From positions 1 through 6,770 of the forward strand of contig JAUVYD010000086.1 of the NCBI GenBank assembly GCA_030603265.1: a stretch of DNA of 6,770 bases. Reading direction: 5' to 3'. A program made the position numbers and the translations under genes. This DNA is from Dehalococcoidia bacterium (GTDB lineage Bacteria > Chloroflexota > Dehalococcoidia > GIF9 > AB-539-J10). The notes below the pieces were generated by a model that worked only from the letters and a program-made list of their open reading frames with translations, had not been told where the DNA came from and did no database searches. Of the stretch, positions 1 to 5,173 are shown one piece after another. Within the stretch, counting starts at the first letter, position 1, and every line of letters starts with the position of its first letter.

Positions 1-734
1 GGGCGCCCGATTCAACGGGCACCCGGGCACTTCCGGCGGTGGAGCGAGAGGACGGCGGCTTCATCCTCACCGGAACCCATCTCTTCGTACCGTCTCTCTC
101 CGCGACGTCGCACGTGCTGTGCGCGGCACACACGGCGGACGATGCGGGGGGCACATCGCTGTTCCTGGTTCCCACATCGACCGACCACGTCGTCTCGACC
201 CCGTTGCACGGCCTCGGGAGCGAACGCATCTACCAGTTGGACCTTGAGGGGGTGCGCCTGCCTCACGCGGCGCTTGTCGGCGCCGGCAGTGACATCTCCG
301 AATCGCTCGGACGTGCTCTGCTCCGGATGGACATAGCACAGTGCTGCGATGCCGCCGGGGCCCTCAGCTGGGTACTCGATGACACCGTCGCCTACGCGAA
401 GAAGAGAAAGCAATTCGGCCATCCCATCGGGAGCTTCCAGTCGATTCAGCATTACTGCGCAGACATGCACGTGATGCTCGAGGGACTGAGAACAAGCACC
501 TATCACGCGGCCTGGAGGCTCAGCGAGGGCATGCAGGCGGACAAGGAGGTCGCCGTGGCATGCGCCTACGCGCACAAGGTGGTACCGCAGGTCCTGGGCA
601 TCGCACACCAGATCCACGGAGCTATGGGCGTTACGCAGGAGCATGACCTGTATCTCTATTCAACCCGGGCAGCAGCTCCCGCCCGTGCTCTTGCCCCGAC
701 ATCACAGTATCTCGACGCCGTTCTCACTGCATGA
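1..734 (+). CDS. acyl-CoA dehydrogenase, 3' part (5' end outside the window)
   Basis: This is the C-terminal part of an FAD-dependent acyl-CoA dehydrogenase. The family introduces a trans-2,3 double bond into acyl-CoA thioesters in the cytoplasm and passes electrons to ETF. The frame is open from base 3 with no convincing start, so the gene begins before the window; about 243 residues are visible. The first part (EDGGFILTGTHLFVP) is the end of the beta-barrel middle domain. It is followed by the C-terminal helical bundle with the family signatures KRKQFGHPIGSFQSIQH and ADM, and near the end IHGAMGVTQEHDLYLYSTRA, equivalent to the usual IHGG-G-T-EHD--LY--RA. The reading ends naturally at TGA 732-734, so the C-terminus is intact. 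The substrate (fatty, branched-chain or steroid acyl-CoA) cannot be read from this part. It looks like ordinary chromosomal metabolism and marks the left side of the accessory region. Confidence 0.93.
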   Translation, partial: APDSTGTRALPAVEREDGGFILTGTHLFVPSLSATSHVLCAAHTADDAGGTSLFLVPTSTDHVVSTPLHGLGSERIYQLDLEGVRLPHAALVGAGSDISESLGRALLRMDIAQCCDAAGALSWVLDDTVAYAKKRKQFGHPIGSFQSIQHYCADMHVMLEGLRTSTYHAAWRLSEGMQADKEVAVACAYAHKVVPQVLGIAHQIHGAMGVTQEHDLYLYSTRAAAPARALAPTSQYLDAVLTA

Positions 735-861
735 TTCGAATACAGTGCACATGACGCGGCCCATCGCTGCGCAAGGACTGCTGTAGCGTGTGCGTCCTGG
801 CGCGGAGGAAATGGCCCCTTTGAAACGCGTGCCCTTAGCGGACTATGACAGGGTGTTCGTA

Positions 862-937
862 GTGAGGGTAGCCTGATGGACACGGTGCCGGGTTGTGGCC
901 GTGGAGATTGAGGGTTCAACCCACGCCGTTCACCCCA
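862..937 (+). tRNA. tRNA-His (anticodon GTG), diverged and possibly a pseudo-tRNA
   Basis: The segment fits canonical tRNA numbering exactly: 76 nt, with the anticodon GTG at 895-897 falling on positions 34-36 inside loop TTGTGGC. T8 and A9 are present, a GG pair lies in the D loop, the T loop is TTCAACC (915-921), the discriminator is C73 (934, typical of His) and CCA is encoded (935-937). The acceptor arm GTGAGGG/CGTTCAC forms 6 of 7 pairs with one wobble. Several stem positions do not pair: 6-67 (G/G), 13-22 (T/C), 30-40 (G/G), 50-64 (A/G) and 52-62 (G/A). The base at -1 is A, where tRNA-His normally has G paired to C73. These faults suggest a decayed or displaced copy, although the overall layout is too regular to be chance. 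Such genes are common integration sites for islands, and here the defense-type genes begin just downstream. Confidence 0.62.
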
Positions 938-1221
938 CCCCTCTCTAGCTCCACAGACACTGCATTCGGCCTTTCGCAACGACCCTGCGATTAGTCCACC
1001 GAGTTACGTTCAGCCATGCCCTACGACCCCACATCCCACATTGCCGCCAAGTGAAGTCTCCGACAGCGTCACGAGACCGAGAAGACACAAGCCTGAAGAT
1101 GCGCATCCGTGTTGTCTGAGGCGCACTCCCGGAGTCGAGCAGACTCTCGGGGGCTGCACGAGCGAGCCGTAGTCTGCGCCCAAGCGACACGTCGACCCCA
1201 TGGTTTCTGGCTCGGTGAGAG
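938..1221. other. non-coding stretch between tRNA-His and the AbiJ-like gene
   Basis: No credible gene was found on either strand; the short open frames here have no recognisable domain. With the 127 bases before the tRNA (735-861) it makes a gene-poor gap of about 490 bases, broken only by the tRNA-like sequence. One modest hairpin is visible: arms around 1126-1135 and 1143-1153 (CCCGGAGT against ACTC-CGGG with a one-base bulge). It lies about 70-95 bases past the stop of the leftward AbiJ-like gene. There is no T-run on that strand, so it is not a convincing intrinsic terminator. No integrase remnant or repeat of the tRNA 3' end was seen. Confidence 0.5.
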
Positions 1222-2112
1222 CTACTGCACCTGACTCCCGTGCCCATGGGTACCGAGCAGATAGCGAATCAGAGCCAGACTGACATGAACCAGCAACTCC
1301 GCGTCCGCAATAGTCACGGTTGCGTTCACATTCTTTCCGTGACGGACAGAAGGTTCGTTGCTCGCATAGGCATAGGCCTTCTCAATCATCAAGACCAACA
1401 GTTGCGGATAGCCAGCCTTCCGCATCTCCTTGATGCAGTCTCCCAGCGTTGTTGCGGATGGACAGAGAGTGTTGGCCGTTGCCTCAACAGCTGAGATTGC
1501 CTCCTTCACCGCGTTGGCCGGGTCGATCAATCGACGGTCGGTCATGAACCGCAGGGCCTTCTCGAGGTGGTCATGTGCTGGAGAGAAGTCCTCAGACAGA
1601 GCCTTCTTCACTTCCGATTCCAGCCTCTGAACCTCCTCAGGTCTATCCATCTGAAGCGTCGACGCAGAATCGAGCCGCCAAACCACGCCACCCAGTTCGA
1701 AGATTCGATTCACTTCGTCACGGTACTTGCTGAACATCAGAGATTCATCGCGCACGCCACTGCTGGAAGCATGAGACTCGCCAGCAAGAGTCAAGAGTCG
1801 ACTGCCTACATACTCTACAGAGTCATAGAATCGAGTCCACTCGAGTTCATCCTGCACTAGCGAGTACAGCACCTCGAGGCATTGCCATGAATCCTGATAG
1901 CCCTCATCAACAGGAAGCAGGAACATGGCTGCCAACTCCTCATAGAGTTGCTTCGCCCCCAGCCTGTCCTTCATGAAGTACCGAGTGTCACGGTCAATAT
2001 ACACGAGGTGTTTGAGGACCCGGATGACATAGGCACGCCTGACCGGGGCAGGAGCATCCCAGACGACACGGTCAACTGGCTTGGGCGAAAGGTCAAATCG
2101 TTCGGAGAACAT
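1222..2112 (-). CDS. AbiJ-like abortive infection protein with C-terminal HEPN-like region
   Basis: This is a predicted 296-residue cytoplasmic protein. It begins MFSERFDLSP, resembling the opening of AbiJ N-terminal domain proteins (FSER followed by an amphipathic helix, here about residues 1-110). The C-terminal third (about 190-287) matches the helical region shared by AbiJ and STM4504/CBY_0614-type proteins: DPANAVKEAISAVEATAN, then TTLGDCIKEM, then EPSVRHGKN, and a final helix AELLVHVSLALIRYLL. The RH pair at 257-258 is the likely equivalent of the HEPN RNase motif, though it is not the textbook R-x4-6-H form. AbiJ proteins are linked to phage-triggered growth arrest; RNase activity here is inference. 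I chose ATG 2112 because TTGACA and TATGAT hexamers lie at 2153-2148 and 2131-2126, upstream of it, and the family homology begins there. In-frame starts at 2217 (TTG), 2145 and 2130 would fall in or before that promoter. It is transcribed away from the ParB-like gene. Confidence 0.75.
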   Translation of the reverse strand: MFSERFDLSPKPVDRVVWDAPAPVRRAYVIRVLKHLVYIDRDTRYFMKDRLGAKQLYEELAAMFLLPVDEGYQDSWQCLEVLYSLVQDELEWTRFYDSVEYVGSRLLTLAGESHASSSGVRDESLMFSKYRDEVNRIFELGGVVWRLDSASTLQMDRPEEVQRLESEVKKALSEDFSPAHDHLEKALRFMTDRRLIDPANAVKEAISAVEATANTLCPSATTLGDCIKEMRKAGYPQLLVLMIEKAYAYASNEPSVRHGKNVNATVTIADAELLVHVSLALIRYLLGTHGHGSQVQ

Positions 2113-2125
2113 CGGTCTCACTTGA

Positions 2126-2153
2126 ATCATACTACCACGCTGCATCGTGTCAA
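2126..2153 (-). promoter_or_regulatory. sigma70-type promoter of the AbiJ-like gene
   Basis: On the minus strand a perfect -35 hexamer TTGACA (2153-2148) is followed, after 16 bases, by TATGAT (2131-2126), five of six consensus bases. Transcription would begin around 2118-2120, only about 5-8 bases before ATG 2112, giving a nearly leaderless message. AAGTGAG just before that ATG is at best a weak ribosome site. The promoter would rule out the longer start choices for this gene. Confidence 0.55.
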
Positions 2154-2222
2154 TGCTGCGTTCGCTCGGGGTGGTAGGGCCGCCACGCTCAGAGGACCTC
2201 ACGTTGATCAATCGCAAGCCGA

Positions 2223-2348
2223 GAATCCCTGGGACGCCACGCCCAATTCAGCCCACGTTCGAAATCGGTGCGCACTGAGCGCTGTTCTCCCGATTCACGC
2301 CGGGCTCGCCTTGGACTGATAGGGACGAATGTGGTGTCCCCGCAATTC
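2223..2348. repeat. 126-bp imperfect palindromic element, copy 1 (degenerate)
   Basis: The outer arms 2223-2240 and 2331-2348 are inverted repeats matching at 14 of 18 positions (GGGACGCCAC against GTGGTGTCCC and flanks). The whole unit aligns with the element at 5026-5151, in the same orientation and at the same length. The left 59 bases match at 43 positions without gaps, mostly differing by transitions, and the right ends share GTGTCCCC--AATT. It sits between the divergent AbiJ-like and ParB-like genes. It codes for nothing evident. It looks like an old, decayed short mobile or REP-like element. Confidence 0.7.
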
Positions 2349-2498
2349 GATTGCACTTCCAACCCCGGCGTCCAAGGTCGCTTGTGTTGGCTGTTCGAGA
2401 CTCGAGTTCGTTTACGTCTGTACACGGGGCGCGGGGGATCCAGCGACTATCGGATACGGTTGTCTCGGCGCAACGCGCACAACAGCTCCCGTGACCCA

Positions 2499-2527
2499 TT
2501 GACCTGTCCGCACACCAGGCGTAATCT
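2499..2527 (+). promoter_or_regulatory. possible promoter of the ParB-like gene
   Basis: TTGACC (2499-2504) matches the -35 consensus at five of six positions. It is separated by 17 bases from TAATCT (2522-2527), which matches the -10 consensus weakly (three of six). The spacing is ideal but the -10 is poor, so this is only a candidate. Transcription would start near 2534. Confidence 0.3.
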
Positions 2528-2675
2528 AGTTCCAGCGACGCATGCTCCTACGAAACGCGGCACCCCCGCAGAGTCAGGGCTGTGAGTGTCGCCGAGCGTC
2601 GCATGCGCATCCAAGTGTGCTGGACGTCTACGATTGACGCAGACGGGGACCTGCACAGTGCCCCCAAGTCTGAGT

Positions 2676-2685
2676 AAGGGAGGTG
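2676..2685 (+). promoter_or_regulatory. strong ribosome binding site deciding the GTG start at 2691
   Basis: AAGGGAGGTG lies 5 bases before GTG 2691 and is almost the full anti-SD complement (AAGGAGGTG with one extra G). No comparable sequence precedes the upstream in-frame GTG at 2586. The site therefore fixes the start of the ParB-like protein at 2691 and contrasts with the leaderless look of the neighbouring genes. Confidence 0.8.
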
Positions 2686-2690
2686 TCAGC

Positions 2691-4037
2691 GTGCCAGAGA
2701 CCACTTTCATCAAGATAGCAGACCTTCTCATTGACACTGACAATCCGCGGCTGCAAGAGTCAAGTGAAGGTCAGCGAGAGGCTCTACGTGCGCTCGCGAG
2801 GAAGCAGGGACGGAAGCTGCTGGCCCTCGCCAGCCATATTCTCGAACACGGCCTGAATCCAGGAGACCATCTATACGTCATGCCTCTGAAGCCAACAGAC
2901 CGGCGTTTCGTCGTGTTGGAGGGCAACCGACGATTGGCTGCGCTCAAGGCGTTGGAGAACCCAGACTTATTGGCTGACGCCGTCACACCCTCGGTGCTGA
3001 AGGGGTTCCGCGGATTCAGCAAGGCCTATCAGCTAGCAGGTCCGCTGGACACTGTGTCATGCGTGGTCTTCACGTCCCGCGATGAGGTACAGCCTTGGAT
3101 TGTACTTAGACACGACGGTGAGTTGGGAGGGGCAGGGATTGTCAGATGGGGAAGCGACGATAAGGCTCGATTCCGTGCACGGATGAGCCAGCGGAAGCAA
3201 CGTTCGACGGAGATTCAGACACAAGTCCTTGACTTCCTGCAAGGGCACGGGCACCTAACGGCCAAGGAACGTGGCGAGGTTCCTGCAACCAGTCTGAAAC
3301 GACTCTTGCAGACTCCTCGGCTCAGGGAGAAGGTGGGAATCGAGTTCCGCGCCGGCAAGCTGAGGGCCCTGGCAGACGACGAGGCTGCCATTGCCAGCGC
3401 GCTACTCTTTGTTGCCAATGATCTGAGGTCCGGAAACACGAAGACGCGAGACATCTACCACGCGCGCGACCGGGAGAAGTACGCCAACAATCTACCGGCG
3501 AGCATCGTCGTCACGGCTACGAAGGCTGCGGGACAAGGGGTCGAACTTGAGGCGAGACCACCAGCAACGAAGATAGACACCAAGACGGCCAAGCCAAAAG
3601 CGGCCAAGCCTCGAGATAGGCTAATCCCAACTGATTGCGTACTGGCGGTCAACGAACCTCGTCTGTCGGACATCGAGGCAGAGTTGCGTCGTCTGAGCAT
3701 CGAAGAGACGCCGAACGCCATCAGCGTACTCTTCCGAGTATTTGTTGAACTGAGTTGCGACGCTTATGTTGTGCGAACCAAGATGCGAACGCCAGAGAAG
3801 GCGAGCTTGGGTGACAAGCTCAAGGACGTGATGACGAACCTTGTTCAACGGCAAAGACTTAGCAGCAAGCAGGCTGAGCCCGTCAAGCGCGCCTACGCCA
3901 AGGACTCCTTCCTGTCACCTTCGATAACACTGATGAATCAGTACGTTCACAACCTGAACATGTCTCCCATCTCCAGTGATCTGCGGGCATCCTGGGATAG
4001 TCTGCAACCGTTCTTGACTGCGATATGGACTCCCTAG
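2691..4037 (+). CDS. ParB/sulfiredoxin-fold N-terminal domain protein with helical C-terminal region
   Basis: A protein of 448 residues starting at GTG 2691 behind a strong Shine-Dalgarno site. Residues about 5-90 form a ParB/Srx-type domain: I--LLIDTDNPR (the D-NPR element, 10-20) and the core motif VLEGNRRLAALKAL (75-88), comparable to the G-RR element of ParB and related CTPase or DNA-binding folds. A middle segment (140-161, RHDGELGGAGIVRWGSDDKARF region) continues the family pattern. A basic, alanine/lysine/proline-rich linker (about 285-310) separates it from an alpha-helical C-terminal part (about 322-448) with LGDKLKDVM, SPSITLMNQYVHNLN and WDSLQPFLTAIW. That part resembles HEPN-like helical bundles, a weak inference. 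There is no ParA partner or evident centromere site, so a partition role is unlikely. The Dam-type methylase follows after 48 bases, suggesting joint action in DNA modification or defense. The exact function is unknown. Confidence 0.8.
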   Translation: MPETTFIKIADLLIDTDNPRLQESSEGQREALRALARKQGRKLLALASHILEHGLNPGDHLYVMPLKPTDRRFVVLEGNRRLAALKALENPDLLADAVTPSVLKGFRGFSKAYQLAGPLDTVSCVVFTSRDEVQPWIVLRHDGELGGAGIVRWGSDDKARFRARMSQRKQRSTEIQTQVLDFLQGHGHLTAKERGEVPATSLKRLLQTPRLREKVGIEFRAGKLRALADDEAAIASALLFVANDLRSGNTKTRDIYHARDREKYANNLPASIVVTATKAAGQGVELEARPPATKIDTKTAKPKAAKPRDRLIPTDCVLAVNEPRLSDIEAELRRLSIEETPNAISVLFRVFVELSCDAYVVRTKMRTPEKASLGDKLKDVMTNLVQRQRLSSKQAEPVKRAYAKDSFLSPSITLMNQYVHNLNMSPISSDLRASWDSLQPFLTAIWTP

Positions 4038-4049
4038 TATTGGCAGCTC

Positions 4050-4078
4050 TGGCCAACCACCAAGACACACGGTAGAAT
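4050..4078 (+). promoter_or_regulatory. promoter of the Dam-type methylase gene, predicting a leaderless mRNA
   Basis: TAGAAT (4073-4078) matches the -10 consensus at five of six positions. Seventeen bases upstream is TGGCCA (4050-4055), four of six for the -35. The -10 ends only 7 bases before ATG 4086, so transcription would start at or next to the first base of the codon. No Shine-Dalgarno sequence is present in the gap. The methylase could therefore be expressed independently of the ParB-like gene. Confidence 0.45.
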
Positions 4079-4085
4079 ATCAGTC

Positions 4086-5027
4086 ATGCCATACTATTCT
4101 CCTCTTCGCTACCCGGGAGGCAAGCGGCGGCTTGCACCGATGGTTGCTCGTCTGCTCGAGGAGAACAAGCTGACTGATGTGCAGTACTTCGAACCCTATG
4201 CGGGAGGCGCAGCAATCGCACTCGCACTCCTATTTGGAGAGTACGCTGCGACAATCCACATGAACGACCTGAGTGGCCCAGTCTATGCTTTCTGGCACAC
4301 CGTCCTCAATTGCACGGCTGACTTGTGCAGTAGGATTGAATGCGTCCAACTCACCATGGATGAGTGGCATCGGCAACGAGCCGTCTATGAAGGACAGGAC
4401 AAGGCAGACATAGCCGACCTAGGTTTCGCTACCCTGTTCCTCAACCGCACGAATCGTTCGGGCATAATTGATGGTGGTGTCATTGGCGGCAAGATGCAGA
4501 CGGGTCAATGGTCCCTTGACGTCAGATTCAACAGAAGCGAACTAGTGCAACGAATCAGAAGGATTGGCCGGTATCGGACTAGGATTGAGCTGCATAAGCT
4601 CGATGCGTTGGACTTCACGAATCGTGTAGTCGCCCAAGCCGGAAGGAACGTCTTCGCATTCTACGATCCCCCGTACATCGACAAGGGCAAAGACTTGTAC
4701 CTCAACGACTATCGCTTGCAGGACCACCAGCAACTGGCAGCACGCATCCTGCAATTGGAGCAGCCCTGGGTCGTGACCTACGATAGTGCCGCCGCGACCC
4801 GCTATGGCCTTTATGAAGGATACCGCCGACTCATATACGAGTTGCCCTATAGTGCCAACAACCGCTACGGAGGAACGGAAGTCATGTTCATTTCTGATCG
4901 CCTCCGGCTGCCCACGTCATGGTCACCTTCACACCCCATCGAAATGGCCCCCCCCAACAGCAAGTTCCCTTTGTATGGCAAGCTCGAAGCCTCACGAAAG
5001 GGACGCCGACTCTATCGAGAACCGTGA
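4086..5027 (+). CDS. class D12 adenine-N6 DNA methyltransferase (Dam family)
   Basis: A 313-residue DNA adenine methylase that transfers a methyl group from S-adenosylmethionine to the N6 of adenine in a short target. The motif order is typical of the D12 (alpha) class. PLRYPGGKRRLAP sits at 6-18. The SAM-binding motif I region FEPYAGGAAIALALLFG lies at 35-51 and NDLSGPVYAFW at 60-70. LFLNRTNRSGIIDGG at 117-131 opens the target-recognition part, followed by the catalytic motif IV DPPY at 194-197. The ATG at 4086 is supported by the family start pattern and by an adjacent -10 element. No restriction nuclease partner lies next to it. It may be an orphan or protective methylase working with the ParB-like protein just upstream. 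The stop TGA (5025-5027) overlaps the first bases of the palindromic repeat, so the last residues may have been altered by its insertion. Target sequence unknown. Confidence 0.93.
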   Translation: MPYYSPLRYPGGKRRLAPMVARLLEENKLTDVQYFEPYAGGAAIALALLFGEYAATIHMNDLSGPVYAFWHTVLNCTADLCSRIECVQLTMDEWHRQRAVYEGQDKADIADLGFATLFLNRTNRSGIIDGGVIGGKMQTGQWSLDVRFNRSELVQRIRRIGRYRTRIELHKLDALDFTNRVVAQAGRNVFAFYDPPYIDKGKDLYLNDYRLQDHQQLAARILQLEQPWVVTYDSAAATRYGLYEGYRRLIYELPYSANNRYGGTEVMFISDRLRLPTSWSPSHPIEMAPPNSKFPLYGKLEASRKGRRLYREP

Positions 5028-5151
5028 ATTCCGGGGACACCATACTTAATTCACCTCACGTTCAGAATCGGCACCCGCCGAGCGACCTTCCCCAGAATCG
5101 GACTCAGTCAGCTTCAGACTCACCGATATAAGTAAGGTGTCCCCAGAATTA
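5026..5151. repeat. 126-bp palindromic element, copy 2 (well preserved)
   Basis: Terminal inverted arms 5026-5048 and 5129-5151 match at 20 of 23 positions, centred on GGGGACACC-TACTTA and its complement TAAGTA-GGTGTCCCC. Inner bases ATCGG (5067-5071) and CCGAT (5123-5127) can extend the fold. CAGAATCGG occurs twice (5063-5071 and 5093-5101). The element fills nearly the whole gap between the convergent Dam and HsdM-HsdS genes, supplies part of the Dam stop codon, and could act as a two-way terminator or RNA stabiliser. From memory, arms with GGTGTCCCC and ACTTAATT accompany IS200/RAYT-like Y1 transposases in many bacterial genomes; no transposase is present here, so it would be a non-autonomous copy. 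Confidence 0.8.
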
Positions 5152-5173
5152 AGTACTGGCATAATGCATCTCT

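Larger units (their letters stand above)
2349..2690 (+). other. long untranslated leader region before the ParB-like gene
   Basis: This stretch of about 340 bases has no gene I can support. The ParB-like frame stays open back to a GTG at 2586, but the 35 extra residues look like no known domain and the start there lacks a ribosome site. The region holds a possible promoter (2499-2527) and, at its end, the ribosome binding site of the ParB-like gene. If that promoter is used the leader is about 155 bases, long enough for regulation. No riboswitch class was recognised. Confidence 0.45.

Noticed and set aside
12..644. Long open frame on the minus strand across the first 640 bases
   Set aside because: It is the antisense shadow of the acyl-CoA dehydrogenase; the plus-strand frame carries clear family motifs and the minus-strand translation has none.
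656..979. Minus-strand open frame over the tRNA-like sequence
   Set aside because: Its translation is arginine/proline-rich, has no domain, and crosses both the dehydrogenase end and the tRNA-His; it is a by-product of GC-rich DNA.
945..1247. Minus-strand open frame of 100 codons between tRNA-His and the AbiJ-like gene
   Set aside because: No recognisable domain, no convincing ribosome site, and its 5' end overlaps the AbiJ-like gene's 3' end.
2189..2585. Several open frames on both strands between the AbiJ-like and ParB-like genes
   Set aside because: They cover the palindromic element and leader region, have compositions typical of random GC-rich frames, and show no motifs.
2586..2690. 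Upstream extension of the ParB-like protein to GTG 2586
   Set aside because: The strong Shine-Dalgarno sequence is placed for GTG 2691, and the extra 35 residues look like no known N-terminus.
4040..4056. Small hairpin TTGGC/GCCAA between the ParB-like and Dam genes as a terminator
   Set aside because: Only five base pairs with a seven-base loop and no T-run; it also overlaps the probable -35 of the Dam promoter.
5027..5160. CRISPR-like or riboswitch interpretation of the repeated structure after the Dam gene
   Set aside because: There is a single palindromic unit with one distant relative, not an array of repeats with spacers, and it lies downstream of both convergent genes.
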